Assembly (NCBI GenBank): GCA_014191855.1 | Contig: BJHF01000005.1 | Location: forward strand, 48,941 to 112,940 | DNA length: 64,000 bases | Direction: 5' to 3' | Source: Deltaproteobacteria bacterium | GTDB taxonomy: Bacteria > Myxococcota_A > UBA796 > SXON01 | In this document: positions 1 through 9,058 of the stretch, piece by piece | Numbering within the stretch: the stretch's first letter is position 1 | Layout of the letters: each line of letters begins with the position of its first letter | The notes under the pieces: generated by a model | What the model saw: the letters and a program-made list of their open reading frames with translations, nothing else | Database searches by the model: none | Told to the model about the DNA's origin: nothing | Program-made: the position numbers and the translations under genes

Positions 1-1
1 C

Positions 2-70
2 GCGAAGGTCTCCGCGAGCGCTCGCGCCAAGATCGAAGCCGCTGGCGGCACGGTCGAGGGCGGGGAGTGA
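2..70 (+). CDS. rplO: 50S ribosomal protein L15, C-terminal end (partial)
   Basis: Only the last 22 codons are inside the window, ending in TGA at 68-70. The tail reads KVSASARAKIEAAGG and then TVEGGE, which fits the conserved L15 C-terminus. The position directly before secY, 88 nt upstream, is the standard spc-operon order. L15 is a late-assembling protein of the large subunit. The call rests on both the tail motif and synteny. Confidence 0.85.
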   Translation, partial: AKVSASARAKIEAAGGTVEGGE

Positions 71-158
71 CCGTGCGGCTTCGGCCGCGCTCGTTTGCTT
101 TCAAGGGCCCGCTTGCCTTCGTGGGGCGGGCGTTTAGCCTTTCGCGCCGGAGTGTGGC

Positions 159-1508
159 ATGACGCGCTGGATTTCGACCGTCTGGCGCATGCCGGATCTG
201 CGCAGCCGGGTGTTGTTCACGCTCGGTATGCTGGCCATTTTCCGGCTCGGCGTGCACATCCCCGCACCTGGCGTGGATCGCGAGGCCCTTGCGCGCACGA
301 TTGAGCAGAACAGCCAGTCGATGTTCGGGCTGTACAACATGTTCAGCGGTGGTGCGCTGGCGAACTTCAGCATCTTCGTGCTGGGGATCATGCCGTACAT
401 CACGGCCAGCATCATCGTGCAGATCCTCACGGTGGCCATCCCCTCGCTCGAGCGAATCTCGAAAGAAGGGCAGCAGGGCAAGGGTCGAATCACCCAATAC
501 ACGCGCTACGCAACCATCGGCATTGCCCTGGTGCAGGGTGTGCTGATGGTGGCCATCCCTTTGGAGTCCATGAAGTCGGACCTTGGGACCAGCATCGTGC
601 TCGATCCTGGTTGGACCTTCCGCATGATCACCGCCATCACACTCACGGCGGGTAGCTGCTTCGTGATGTGGATCGGTGAGCAGATCACGGAGCGCGGAAT
701 CGGCAATGGAAGTTCGCTCATCATCACCGCAGGCATCGTTTCCCGGCTTCCCAGCGCGGTGCAAAACAGCATCCTGAAGCTGCAGAACGGGGAGAACAAC
801 CTGTTGGAGCTCACCATCGTCGTGTTGGCGATGGTGGTGGTCGTGGGCTTGATCGTTTGGATTGAGCGGGCGCAGCGCCGCATTCCGATCCAATACGCAA
901 AGCGGGTGGTCGGCCGGAAGGTCTACAACGGCGCGCAGTCGAGCCATCTGCCGCTGAAGATCAACACCGCCGGCGTCATTCCTCCGATCTTCGCGTCCAG
1001 CGTGCTGATGGCCCCCGCCACTGTGCTCACGTTCACCAAGGCGCCGCTCGTCGCCGCCATTGCCTCGGCCCTGCAGCCGGGTGCCTGGTTGTACAACTAC
1101 GCGGAAGCGGGACTGATCGTCTTCTTCGCCTACTTCTACACGGCGATGGTGTTCAATCCCGTGGACGTGGCGGATAACCTCAAGAAGCACGGTGGCTACA
1201 TTCCGGGCATTCGTCCGGGGAAGCAGACGGCTGAGTACATCGATCACATCCTGACCCGGCTCACGGGCGTGGGCGCCTTGTACATGGCCGCGGTGTGCAT
1301 CCTGCCGCTGATCATCACCAAGTACTACGGCGTGCCGTTTGCGTTTGGCGGTACTGGCCTGTTGATCGTGGTGAATGTGTCGCTCGACACCGTCGCGCAG
1401 ATCGAGGCGCAGATGCTCACCCAACACTACGACGGGATCAACGGGCCGCAGGCGCCGGGGATGAGCGGCGGGCGCCGCCGGATCCTCGCGAACGCCGCTC
1501 AGATCTGA
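159..1508 (+). CDS. secY: Protein translocase subunit SecY
   Basis: This is the central channel of the Sec translocon in the inner membrane. It forms the pore with SecE and SecG and passes unfolded exported proteins. The 449-residue length and roughly ten hydrophobic segments are typical. Recognisable signatures are RLGVHIPAPGVD near residue 30, GIMPYITASIIVQ near residue 90, and the cytosolic loop YIPGIRPGKQTAEYI near residue 350, which contacts SecA and ribosomes. The ATG at 159 has a GGAG about 6 nt upstream. It lies between rplO and adk, as in most bacteria. The many lipoproteins and secreted proteins in this window would depend on it. Confidence 0.98.
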   Translation: MTRWISTVWRMPDLRSRVLFTLGMLAIFRLGVHIPAPGVDREALARTIEQNSQSMFGLYNMFSGGALANFSIFVLGIMPYITASIIVQILTVAIPSLERISKEGQQGKGRITQYTRYATIGIALVQGVLMVAIPLESMKSDLGTSIVLDPGWTFRMITAITLTAGSCFVMWIGEQITERGIGNGSSLIITAGIVSRLPSAVQNSILKLQNGENNLLELTIVVLAMVVVVGLIVWIERAQRRIPIQYAKRVVGRKVYNGAQSSHLPLKINTAGVIPPIFASSVLMAPATVLTFTKAPLVAAIASALQPGAWLYNYAEAGLIVFFAYFYTAMVFNPVDVADNLKKHGGYIPGIRPGKQTAEYIDHILTRLTGVGALYMAAVCILPLIITKYYGVPFAFGGTGLLIVVNVSLDTVAQIEAQMLTQHYDGINGPQAPGMSGGRRRILANAAQI

Positions 1509-1520
1509 GAGGAGGCTTCG

Positions 1521-2165
1521 ATGTTCGTCCTGTTGTTTGGCCCCCCCGGCTCCGGGAAGGGAACCCAAGCGGCGGCCCTGGCAGAGCGCCTCGGTGTGCC
1601 CCACGTCGCGACCGGCGATATCTTTCGGAAGCACCTCCGTGAGGGCACGGAGCTCGGCAAGCTGGCCCGAAGCTACATGGATCGTGGGCAGTTGGTTCCC
1701 GATCTCGTCACGTGCGATCTGGTAGGCAGCCGGCTGGGCGAAGCCGATGCGGCGGGAGGGGTGTTGTTCGACGGCTTCCCGCGTTCCGTTCCCCAGCTCT
1801 ATTGGCTGATCGGGCACCTGGGCGCCACCGGGCGCTCGCTGGCCTCCGTGGTGAACCTCCAGGTGGCCGACGAGGTGATCCTGGGCCGCATCACCGGGCG
1901 GCGCACGTGCACGAACTGTGGAGCCACCTACCACGCGGTGAGCGCCCCTCCGAACGCGGATGGTACGTGTGCCCGCTGCGGCTCGGCGGTGGTGCAGCGA
2001 AAGGATGACACCGAGGCCGTGGTGCAGGATCGCCTGGTCGCGTACGCGAACCAGACTTTCCCCTGCCTTGAGCAGCTCGTGGACCGCACGCCGATCCACA
2101 ACATCGACGGCGTAGGCGGAATTGAGCAGGTGAAGGGTCGAATCTTCGCTGCGCTTGGACTCTAG
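1521..2165 (+). CDS. adk: Adenylate kinase, zinc-type LID
   Basis: It catalyses ATP + AMP to 2 ADP in the cytosol. The 214 residues include the P-loop GPPGSGKGT at residues 7-15, the AMP-binding FDGFPRS near residue 83, and a long LID domain. The LID carries Cys130, Cys133, Cys150 and Cys153 (CX2C-X16-CX2C), the zinc-binding form common in Gram-positives and some deltaproteobacteria rather than the His/Asp form of E. coli. An AGAGGAGG Shine-Dalgarno lies just before the ATG, and the gap from secY is 12 nt, so it is in the same transcript. Confidence 0.98.
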   Translation: MFVLLFGPPGSGKGTQAAALAERLGVPHVATGDIFRKHLREGTELGKLARSYMDRGQLVPDLVTCDLVGSRLGEADAAGGVLFDGFPRSVPQLYWLIGHLGATGRSLASVVNLQVADEVILGRITGRRTCTNCGATYHAVSAPPNADGTCARCGSAVVQRKDDTEAVVQDRLVAYANQTFPCLEQLVDRTPIHNIDGVGGIEQVKGRIFAALGL

Positions 2166-2173
2166 GCGGCGCG

Positions 2174-2935
2174 ATGATCCCGCTGAAGGAGCCGTGGGAG
2201 CTCGTGGTGATGCGCACCGCGGGAAAGAAGCTCGCGGAGATCGTCGCGGGGCTCCGCGAGCAGGTCTTCGTCGACATGACGACGCTCGAGATCGACCGGA
2301 TCACGGAGGAGGCGATCCTCGCTGCTGGGGCGAAGCCCGCGTTCAAAGGGTATAAGGTCGGAAAGGCCGTATTTCCCGCGACCATCTGTGTTTCCATCAA
2401 CGAGCAGGTGGTCCATGGCATCCCCTCGAAGCGGCGGATCAAGGCCGGTGATCTCGTTTCGCTGGACTTCGGCCTGATCTATGGCGGCTACTACGCGGAT
2501 ACGGCGTTCTCGGTCATCCTCGGGGAGGGGGACGAAGCCTCGAAGCGACTGCTGGAGGCCACCGAAGCGGCGATGCTGCTCGGCATTGAGAAGGCGAAGG
2601 TCGGCGCCCGGGTTGGTGACATCGGGCACGCCATCGAGACCTATGTGCGCCCAAGGGGACTGGGCGTGGTCACCCAGATGGTTGGCCACGGGATCGGGCG
2701 CAAGCTCCACGAACCCCCGAGCGTGCCGAACTACGGCAAGCGCGGCACGGGGGACCTGCTCAAGCCCGGCATGGTGATCGCGATCGAGCCGATGATCACC
2801 CTCGGCGGCGATCGTACGAAAATCCTCAATGACCAGTGGACAGTGGTCACCGAAGACAATAGTCGCTCGGCCCACTTCGAACACACCGTGGCCATCACCC
2901 CCGCCGGACCAGAGATCCTGACCCGGCTGGATTGA
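2174..2935 (+). CDS. map: Methionine aminopeptidase, type I
   Basis: It removes the initiator methionine from nascent proteins. The 253 residues show the pita-bread metal site: His81 (VVHGIPS), Asp98 and Asp109 (LDFG...YADTAFS), His172 (GHGIGRKLHE), Glu205 (AIEPM) and Glu236 (FEHTVA). There is no N-terminal zinc-finger extension, as expected for the bacterial short form. It begins 8 nt after adk, in the normal secY-adk-map order. The next gene would normally be infA. Here an 83-nt spacer with two small GC hairpins leads directly to rpmJ. Confidence 0.97.
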   Translation: MIPLKEPWELVVMRTAGKKLAEIVAGLREQVFVDMTTLEIDRITEEAILAAGAKPAFKGYKVGKAVFPATICVSINEQVVHGIPSKRRIKAGDLVSLDFGLIYGGYYADTAFSVILGEGDEASKRLLEATEAAMLLGIEKAKVGARVGDIGHAIETYVRPRGLGVVTQMVGHGIGRKLHEPPSVPNYGKRGTGDLLKPGMVIAIEPMITLGGDRTKILNDQWTVVTEDNSRSAHFEHTVAITPAGPEILTRLD

Positions 2936-3018
2936 AACACGAGGTTTGAAGTGGAAAACGCGGGGAAACCCGCTTCAATCCATCCGTTGAACCGGCAATC
3001 CGCCGGCGAGGAGTTCAA

Positions 3019-3132
3019 GTGAAGGTCAAGGCCTCCGTCAAGGTCATTTGCGACAAGTGCCGCGTCATCAAGCGGCGCGGCATCGTGCGTGTCATCTGCG
3101 AAACTCCCAAGCACAAGCAGCGTCAGGGCTAG
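3019..3132 (+). CDS. rpmJ: 50S ribosomal protein L36
   Basis: A 37-residue protein with a GTG start preceded by GGAG. It is the complete small zinc-ribbon protein of the large subunit: Cys11 and Cys14 (CDKC), Cys27 and His32 (CETPKH) form the CCCH zinc site of the C+ type. The very basic sequence and the position just before rpsM are diagnostic. It follows map with no infA between them. Confidence 0.96.
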   Translation: MKVKASVKVICDKCRVIKRRGIVRVICETPKHKQRQG

Positions 3133-3141
3133 GAGGAAACC

Positions 3142-3519
3142 ATGGCACGTATTGAAGGCGTCGATCTCCCCCGCAACAAGCGCATCGACATCGCGCTGGG
3201 CTACATCTACGGAATCGGCCGCGCGAACGCGAAGGTCATTCTGGAGAAGGCTCAGGTCGAAGGGTCGGTTCGCACCCAGGACCTCACCGATGGCGACGTC
3301 GCGCGAATCCGCGAAGTCGTGCAGCGTGAGTACCGGGTGGAAGGCGAGCTCCGGAAGGAGGTCGCGATGAACATCAAGCGTCTCATTGATCTGGGGGCCT
3401 ACCGTGGCGCCCGGCACAAGAAGGGCCTCCCTGCGCGCGGCCAGCGCACCCACACCAACGCGCGTACCCGTAAGGGCCCGCGTCGCACCATCGCCGGCAA
3501 AAAGGTCGCGACCAAGTAG
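3142..3519 (+). CDS. rpsM: 30S ribosomal protein S13
   Basis: A 125-residue protein of the small-subunit head that contacts the P-site tRNA and bridges to the large subunit. It starts [20 protein letters not shown] and continues with [14 protein letters not shown], the helix-hairpin-helix of the family. Its Arg/Lys-rich tail ends [12 protein letters not shown]. An AGGAGG Shine-Dalgarno lies before the ATG, 9 nt after rpmJ. The order rpmJ-rpsM-rpsK is standard. Confidence 0.98.
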   Translation: MARIEGVDLPRNKRIDIALGYIYGIGRANAKVILEKAQVEGSVRTQDLTDGDVARIREVVQREYRVEGELRKEVAMNIKRLIDLGAYRGARHKKGLPARGQRTHTNARTRKGPRRTIAGKKVATK

Positions 3520-3531
3520 GAGGGCACGAGA

Positions 3532-3921
3532 ATGGCAAAGCAGGAAAACAAGAAGGTCAAGCGCGTCAAGAAGAACGTGCCTGTCGGCGTGGTGCACATC
3601 CAGAGCACCTTCAACAACACCATCGTTACGATCACGGACATGACGGGCAACACCGTCGCCTGGTCGAGCGCGGGTGTGAAGGGGTTCAAGGGGTCCCGCA
3701 AGAGCACGCCGTTCGCGGCACAGCTCGTGGCGGAAGATGCTACCCGCAAGGCAGTGGAGCACGGCATGAAGACCGCCGGTGTGGTGATTCGCGGCCCGGG
3801 TTCGGGTCGTGAGTCGGCGCTTCGCGCGATCGCCGCCGCTGGCCTGAAGGTCACGTCGATCGTGGACCAGACCGCGATCCCCCACAACGGCTGCCGCCCT
3901 CCGAAGCGGCGCCGCGTCTGA
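3532..3921 (+). CDS. rpsK: 30S ribosomal protein S11
   Basis: A 129-residue protein of the 30S platform. The conserved core is visible: [18 protein letters not shown], then [20 protein letters not shown], and the C-terminus [18 protein letters not shown] with the [10 protein letters not shown] signature. The start has an AGGAGG 11 nt after rpsM. In most bacteria rpsD follows; here a 142-nt spacer with a strong hairpin leads to rpoA. Confidence 0.98.
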   Translation: MAKQENKKVKRVKKNVPVGVVHIQSTFNNTIVTITDMTGNTVAWSSAGVKGFKGSRKSTPFAAQLVAEDATRKAVEHGMKTAGVVIRGPGSGRESALRAIAAAGLKVTSIVDQTAIPHNGCRPPKRRRV

Positions 3922-3927
3922 GTTTCC

Positions 3928-3954
3928 CGGGGTGTCCGCTTGGCGGGCACCCCG
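3928..3954 (+). promoter_or_regulatory. GC-rich hairpin between rpsK and rpoA
   Basis: The arms CGGGGTGTCCGC and GCGGGCACCCCG pair over 12 positions, with one G-U, around a TTG loop directly after the rpsK stop. There is no T-run, so it does not look like an intrinsic terminator. It sits where rpsD normally begins. It could be a processing or pausing element, a translational control site for rpoA, or a remnant of rpsD loss. Its role is unknown. Confidence 0.4.
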
Positions 3955-4063
3955 AATCCACGCCTGGCCAGCACCGCGCAGCCCTTCGGGGTGAGCGGCA
4001 TTTTCCTAGCGAGCGATGAGCTCGACTCGGCCGGTCGAACAAGAAGCTCGCTTTGGAGTCCAC

Positions 4064-5071
4064 ATGAGCAACGAATACATGGTCAGCAACTGGCGCGCGC
4101 TCATCAAGCCGCGTCGTATCGAACGTGATGGCCGCTCGGATGCGACCTACGGCAAGTTCGTCGTACGTCCACTTGAGCGCGGGTTCGGTATCACCCTCGG
4201 CAACTCGCTTCGCCGCGTACTGTTGTCCAGCCTCCAGGGCGCCGCCGTCACCAACGTGAAGATCGAAGGGGTGCTTCACGAGTTCTCCTCGATCCCGGGC
4301 ATCATCGAAGATGTCACCGACATCATCCTCAACGTGAAGGGCATCCTGATCAAGACGGATCGGATGGAGCCCATCCACGCGGTGATCGACGTGGAAGGGG
4401 CTGCCGGCGAGATCCGGATCGTCAAGGCGAAGGACATCCGCTTCGACGCTTCGGCGGAAGTGCTCAACCCCGAGCACGCCATCTGCACCATCACGGGCAG
4501 CGGGCGCTTTCACGCGGAAATGACGGTTGCGATGGGCAAGGGCTACGTGCCCGCCGACCGCGCCGCGAACCGCGACCAGCCGCTCGGCACCATCCCGGTC
4601 GATGCGCTCCACATGCCGGTTCGGCGCGTGAAGTTCACCGTCACCAACGCCCGCGTCGGGCAGCGCACCGACTACGATCGGCTCACGCTGGAAGTGTGGA
4701 CGAACGGATCGGTCACGCCGGAAGATGCGGTCGCGTTCGCGGCCAAGGTGCTCAAGGAGCAGCTCCAGGTGTTCATCAACTTCACCGAAGAAGATGAGCC
4801 CTCCACCGGCGACGAGCCGAAGGCCCAGGAGCAGTTCAACGAGGCGTTGTTCAAGCGCGTGGACGAGCTGGATCTCTCGGTTCGCTCCGCCAACTGCTTG
4901 CAGAACGCCGGCATCGAGTACATCTGGCAGCTCGTGGAGCGCTCGGAAGCCGAGATGCTCAAGACGAAGAACTTCGGTCGTAAGTCGCTCAATGAGATCA
5001 AGGAGCTCCTCAGCGAGCTCGGGCTCTCCTTGGGCATGAAGCTCAACAACTTCCCGAAGAGCCGCGCGTAG
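4064..5071 (+). CDS. rpoA: DNA-directed RNA polymerase subunit alpha
   Basis: The alpha subunit dimerises to nucleate RNA polymerase and contacts UP elements and activators through its C-terminal domain. The N-terminal domain shows [20 protein letters not shown], the classic alpha dimer signature. The C-terminal domain has [16 protein letters not shown] and [15 protein letters not shown], the helix-hairpin-helix. The ATG at 4064 (MSNEYMV) gives 335 residues and has a GGAG upstream. An in-frame ATG at 4016 would add 16 unusual residues without a good ribosome site. It is followed by rplQ after 21 nt. Confidence 0.97.
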   Translation: MSNEYMVSNWRALIKPRRIERDGRSDATYGKFVVRPLERGFGITLGNSLRRVLLSSLQGAAVTNVKIEGVLHEFSSIPGIIEDVTDIILNVKGILIKTDRMEPIHAVIDVEGAAGEIRIVKAKDIRFDASAEVLNPEHAICTITGSGRFHAEMTVAMGKGYVPADRAANRDQPLGTIPVDALHMPVRRVKFTVTNARVGQRTDYDRLTLEVWTNGSVTPEDAVAFAAKVLKEQLQVFINFTEEDEPSTGDEPKAQEQFNEALFKRVDELDLSVRSANCLQNAGIEYIWQLVERSEAEMLKTKNFGRKSLNEIKELLSELGLSLGMKLNNFPKSRA

Positions 5072-5092
5072 GCGCGGGTCGAAGGAGAAAGC

Positions 5093-5524
5093 ATGCGTCA
5101 CAAGTCCACCGGCCGGCAGTTCGGCATCGGCTCCGCCCACCGCAAGGCCATGTTCAAGAACATGGTCACCTCCCTCATGGAACACGGTCGCATCCAAACG
5201 ACCGAGCCCAAGGCGAAGGAGCTGCGCAAGATCGCTGAGCGCGTCATCACCTACGCCAAGAAGGTCCCGAACGGCGACCTGGCGAAGCTTGAAGGTGCGG
5301 AGTTGGCGTTCGCCAAGGCCAAGCGCGTTCACGCGATTCGCCTTGCCCGCCTGTACGTCGCCGATCGTGATGTGCTCCAGCGCATCTTCTCCGAGTACAG
5401 CGACCGCTACGCTTCCCGTCCGGGCGGCTACACGCGGATCCTGAAGCTTGGGAAGCGCGCGGGGGACAATGCGTCGATGGCGATCATCGAGCTGGTCACC
5501 GAGCCGTTCGTCGCCCCCGGCTAA
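5093..5524 (+). CDS. rplQ: 50S ribosomal protein L17
   Basis: A 143-residue large-subunit protein near the peptide exit tunnel. It begins [20 protein letters not shown] and contains [20 protein letters not shown] and [20 protein letters not shown], all family signatures. GAAGGAG lies upstream. It is the last gene of the alpha operon and is followed by an intrinsic terminator. Confidence 0.98.
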   Translation: MRHKSTGRQFGIGSAHRKAMFKNMVTSLMEHGRIQTTEPKAKELRKIAERVITYAKKVPNGDLAKLEGAELAFAKAKRVHAIRLARLYVADRDVLQRIFSEYSDRYASRPGGYTRILKLGKRAGDNASMAIIELVTEPFVAPG

Positions 5525-5545
5525 ACCCGGGCTCGTCGCCACGAA

Positions 5546-5585
5546 AGGGGCAGCGTCCGCAGGGGCGCTGCCCCTCTTGTTTTAT
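5546..5585 (+). terminator. Intrinsic terminator of the ribosomal operon
   Basis: The arms AGGGGCAGCG and CGCTGCCCCT form a perfect 10-bp stem, followed by the T-rich tail CTTGTTTTAT. It starts 22 nt after the rplQ stop. It may also serve the convergent lipoprotein gene ending at 5582. Confidence 0.88.
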
Positions 5586-7432
5586 TCGTCGTGCGTGTAC
5601 AGTTGGAGTTGCCCGGGGGAAACGCCGAGGAGCACCAACACATCGTCGTCGCCGTCGCCCTCGAGGTCGTGGGACCACGCGTTCGTGCCGAAGAGGTCGC
5701 CGCCGGTGGAGTCGTGGAACGAGGGCGTGGCGGCGGCCGGGATCAAATCGCCACCGGCCACCAGCGCGCTGACCGCCACCCAGTACACGGATCCCTGGCC
5801 GGGTGCGCCGATCATCAGGTCCTGCGCGCCGTCGCCATCCGGATCGCCGAGTGAGCCGGGGCGAATCGACGCTCCCGAGACACCCCCGGAGATAGTGGTC
5901 AGCGCGGCGTTTGACCAGGCCGCGCTCCAGTCGTCGCCGTTGATGATCCAGGTTCGACCGTCGCCCGTGGACGAGGCATCGGCTGTCGGGATCGAGATCA
6001 TCGCCTCGTCGTAGCCATCGCCCGTGAGGTCGGGGAGCGTAGAGAAGCGGGTACCGGCGGTGTAGGCGCCGTAGTCGGCCAGATCGGCGAGATCGATGCT
6101 GCCGCCCGCGCTCCGCACCGAAGAGTCCGCATAGAACAGGGACCAGTTTCCGTCGGCGTCGGAAGCGCCGAGGACGAGTTCGGCCGCGCCATCGCCCGTG
6201 AGATCGCCCAGTGAGGCGGAGTCCGTGCAAGCGAGGTCGTTGCTGGTCACGTCGAAGTCGGCGTCGCCGATGTCCAACGTTCCCGAAGCGCTGGACCATG
6301 TGGAGATCGCGAGGTTGGTCGCACCATAGGTGCAGCCGACGAGCAGGCTCCCATCGGCCAGGTCAACCAGCGTGCCGCCCGCGACGTCGTGCTCAATGCG
6401 CGCAATCTCGGCGCCGGAGGCGATGTTGTCCAGCTCGTAGAAGTCCACGGCGCCGCTGGACTCCCCCCAGGGCGAGCCGACCGCGAGCGTCTCCACGCCG
6501 GTCACCGAGGTGCGCGCGAGACCCCACCCGGTGCCACCCGTGCCGTCGATCATGGCGAGCGCCTCGATTTCGGGCGTCACGATGCCGTCCTCAGTGGGGA
6601 TCACGTACAGTCTACCTGCATATTCGTTGGTGTAAGGCACGCCAACCGCGAGGTCGTCTCGCCCGTCGCCATTGAGGTCGGGCAGCCACACGACGGTGGC
6701 GCCGAACGCGTCCTCGCCGTCGCCCGACGCACCGCCCACCTTCATGGTCACGTTCGAGGGCGTCATCGCGTCCACCGCGCCATCGCAATCATCGTCGAAG
6801 TCGTTCCACAATTCGTCCATCCCGGCGTTCACCCGGGGGTCAGTGTCTACGCAGTCCGTGCCCGCGTAGTCGAGGCTCTGCTCGCCATCGGCGTCCTGGT
6901 CGAAGTCGTCGTTTCCTTCGCAGTCCGCGTCCGTACCGTCGTACCAGGCGTCTTCCGCGCCGGGGTGCACCAATTCCGGTGTGAGACCGCCAGCGTTCAC
7001 GAAGTCGAGATCCTCAACGTCGTCCCAGCAATCGTGGCTCCGATCGTGCCCGTCGCCATCGCAGTCGTTCGGATCGGCGCCCTCCAGCTCCTCCAGGCCG
7101 TCGCAGTTGTTGTCGAGCCCGTCGTAACAGGACTCCACATGCCCGACGTTGATCTCGGGGTTGCTGTCGTCGCAGTCGTCGCCGCCGCCGCTGCTGCCGG
7201 TGTAGCCATCGCCGTCGACGTCCATCACGTCTACGCCGTCGCAATCATCATCCACCCCGTTGTACGGAATCTCGAAGTTCCCCGGGAAGACATTGTTGTT
7301 ATCGGGATCGCAATCCGCGCTGTCCGGCACGCCGTCGCCATCCGCGTCGGGCCCGAGGTCCACCGTGTCGCTGGTGTCGGTTGGCTTCGGAGTTTCGGTG
7401 GGGCAGGCCAGAAGCAACGAGAGCAACAACAT
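5582..7432 (-). CDS. FG-GAP repeat lipoprotein with MopE-like calcium-binding repeats
   Basis: This is a predicted 616-residue surface lipoprotein. A short hydrophobic signal ends in the lipobox LLLAC. The N-terminal third has Asp-rich units such as DADGDGVPDSADCDPDNN and YDGLDNNCDG, matching the putative metal-binding MopE-type motif of myxobacteria. From about residue 225 there are at least five FG-GAP/integrin-like units, for example LPDLNGDGRDDLAVGVP and LGDPDGDGAQDLMIGAP, which predict a beta-propeller with calcium loops. The ATG at 7432 has a GGAG 6 nt upstream; a TTG further upstream is less likely. A role in adhesion or surface structure is inferred only. Confidence 0.85.
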   Translation of the reverse strand: MLLLSLLLACPTETPKPTDTSDTVDLGPDADGDGVPDSADCDPDNNNVFPGNFEIPYNGVDDDCDGVDVMDVDGDGYTGSSGGGDDCDDSNPEINVGHVESCYDGLDNNCDGLEELEGADPNDCDGDGHDRSHDCWDDVEDLDFVNAGGLTPELVHPGAEDAWYDGTDADCEGNDDFDQDADGEQSLDYAGTDCVDTDPRVNAGMDELWNDFDDDCDGAVDAMTPSNVTMKVGGASGDGEDAFGATVVWLPDLNGDGRDDLAVGVPYTNEYAGRLYVIPTEDGIVTPEIEALAMIDGTGGTGWGLARTSVTGVETLAVGSPWGESSGAVDFYELDNIASGAEIARIEHDVAGGTLVDLADGSLLVGCTYGATNLAISTWSSASGTLDIGDADFDVTSNDLACTDSASLGDLTGDGAAELVLGASDADGNWSLFYADSSVRSAGGSIDLADLADYGAYTAGTRFSTLPDLTGDGYDEAMISIPTADASSTGDGRTWIINGDDWSAAWSNAALTTISGGVSGASIRPGSLGDPDGDGAQDLMIGAPGQGSVYWVAVSALVAGGDLIPAAATPSFHDSTGGDLFGTNAWSHDLEGDGDDDVLVLLGVSPGQLQLYTHDE

Positions 7433-7489
7433 GGGGACTCCGGGCGGTCGAGGCGGCAAGTGTAGCGCACCCCGCGAGCCGCGTCGGCC

Positions 7490-8413
7490 CTACTTCCCGA
7501 GCCTCTTCACAAGCTCGGGCAAGTACTTGAACGCGGCGTACACCTTCATGGCCTCGCGCACCGGTCGCGCCGGCTCACCCAGCCATGTCTCTCCCGCGGG
7601 GATGTCGGTGTGCACCGCGCTTCGGGCGCCAAGCCTGGCGCCAGCGCCAATCACCACATGGTCCTTCACGCCCACCTGGCCTGCGAGGATCGCACCCGGC
7701 CCAACGGTGACCGAGCCGGACAACCCCACCTGCGAAACGAGGATGGCATAGGCGCCGATTTCGCAGTTATGTCCAATTTGAACGAGGTTATCGATCTTCG
7801 CTCCCCTCCCGATCCGCGTGTCCCCAAGCATGCCGCGATCGATGCACACGTTCGCGCCGATCTCCGCGTCGTCCTCGACGACGACCCGGCCGACATGCGG
7901 CACTTTCAACAGGCCGGTGGCCGTCGGGTGGTAGCGGAAGCCGTCGCCACCGAGCACGGTGCCCGCATGGATCCGCACGCGCTGGCCGATCCGGGTCCCC
8001 GGGTAGAGCACAACGTTCGGGAACAACACGCTATCTGCGCCGATCTCTACGTCCCGCCCGATCACCACCCCCGGGTGGAGCACCGCGCTCGAATCGACCC
8101 GCGCGTCTGGGTGGATACTGGGGGTTCCGGGCGCCGGACACACCTCGGGGAACAGGGCCGTCAGCAGCGCCGCCATGGCTGCGAGTGGGTCGGGGACGAC
8201 GACGGTTGGGCGGCGGGGATCCGGTGCTTTCGCCAGAATCATGCCGGCTGCGGTTTCGGCGATGCCGCGCTTACCATCGAAGAACGCGAAGTCCTCCGGT
8301 GTCGCCTCGTCCAGCGCCGCCACCCCGGTAAGCCGCACGTCGTGGCCATGCAGCACGCCGCCCGAGAGCCCGGCGAGCGCGGACGCTCGTTGGGGAAGGA
8401 GGAGAGGTGGCAT
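7490..8413 (-). CDS. lpxD: UDP-3-O-acylglucosamine N-acyltransferase LpxD
   Basis: LpxD adds the N-linked acyl chain in lipid A biosynthesis, so the organism should make LPS. The 307-residue protein has a short N-terminal uridine-binding domain with FFDGKR. From about residue 105 it has a left-handed beta-helix of hexapeptides, including [20 protein letters not shown] and [10 protein letters not shown]. The catalytic His region is [13 protein letters not shown]. The ATG at 8413 was chosen because the upstream codons are unlike family N-termini. It stands alone here, away from lpxA/fabZ. Confidence 0.93.
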   Translation of the reverse strand: MPPLLLPQRASALAGLSGGVLHGHDVRLTGVAALDEATPEDFAFFDGKRGIAETAAGMILAKAPDPRRPTVVVPDPLAAMAALLTALFPEVCPAPGTPSIHPDARVDSSAVLHPGVVIGRDVEIGADSVLFPNVVLYPGTRIGQRVRIHAGTVLGGDGFRYHPTATGLLKVPHVGRVVVEDDAEIGANVCIDRGMLGDTRIGRGAKIDNLVQIGHNCEIGAYAILVSQVGLSGSVTVGPGAILAGQVGVKDHVVIGAGARLGARSAVHTDIPAGETWLGEPARPVREAMKVYAAFKYLPELVKRLGK

Positions 8414-8449
8414 CTGGCAAGGTAGCCGACGCCAGGGCGGCATGGGGAA

Positions 8450-9058
8450 TTACTCCCGCATCGCCCGCCGCCACACCCACACGCCCGCCGTCGCAAGCGC
8501 CCATCCGCCGACCACGTCCACGAGCCAGTGCTGCTTGAGCGACAATACGCTTCCCCAAACGCCGAACGCCAGGGTCCAACAAGCCAAACCCGTGCGGGGG
8601 TGGGTGCGAGACGCGATCCAGGCGGCCAGGGTGGCCATCGCGATGTGGAGCGAGGGGAAGGTGTTGTAGGTGGTGTCGATGGTCTCGATGAAGCGCAGGA
8701 GCACCCCCGTCAAACCGGGAACGTGGGTCGCCGGGGGGCGCGCGCACGCGACGGGAAACAACAGGAACACCGGGGCGGCGAGCGCGAGGGTGGCGGCGAA
8801 GGCCAGGGCCGCGGCGCGCAATCTACGGGTCGTGTTCAGCGTCCAGGCGGCGAGCACAAGGCACAAGGCGTAGCCGGGCAGATACAACCACACCGCTTCG
8901 GGAACGTAAGGGATGGCTCGGTCAACCTCCGTAATCCATGGGGCGACGGGGGGGCGCACCGGGACGCCCAGCAGGCGGTAGCCGACGCCCAGCGCGAGCG
9001 CGATCGGCACCGCCATTCCGAAGCGTTCGGGGCCGGTCAGCGGGCGGTCATCGGTCAC
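8450..9058 (-). CDS. PAP2-family membrane phosphatase
   Basis: A 202-residue membrane protein with about five hydrophobic segments. The C-terminal half carries the PAP2 active-site pattern: TYNTFPSLHIAMAT (motif 2, SLH) and SVLSLKQHWLVDVVGGWALA (motif 3, H-x3-D). The family dephosphorylates lipid phosphates or makes inositol-phospholipids; the substrate cannot be read from sequence. The GTG at 9058 overlaps the end of the Nudix gene by 11 nt and has GGAAG upstream; an ATG at 9016 is the alternative start. Translational coupling with the Nudix hydrolase is likely. Confidence 0.85.
   Translation of the reverse strand: MTDDRPLTGPERFGMAVPIALALGVGYRLLGVPVRPPVAPWITEVDRAIPYVPEAVWLYLPGYALCLVLAAWTLNTTRRLRAAALAFAATLALAAPVFLLFPVACARPPATHVPGLTGVLLRFIETIDTTYNTFPSLHIAMATLAAWIASRTHPRTGLACWTLAFGVWGSVLSLKQHWLVDVVGGWALATAGVWVWRRAMRE

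Noticed and set aside
3851..5542. 563-codon minus-strand open frame opposite rpoA and rplQ
   Set aside because: Antisense shadow of highly conserved genes; no ribosome site and no family features.
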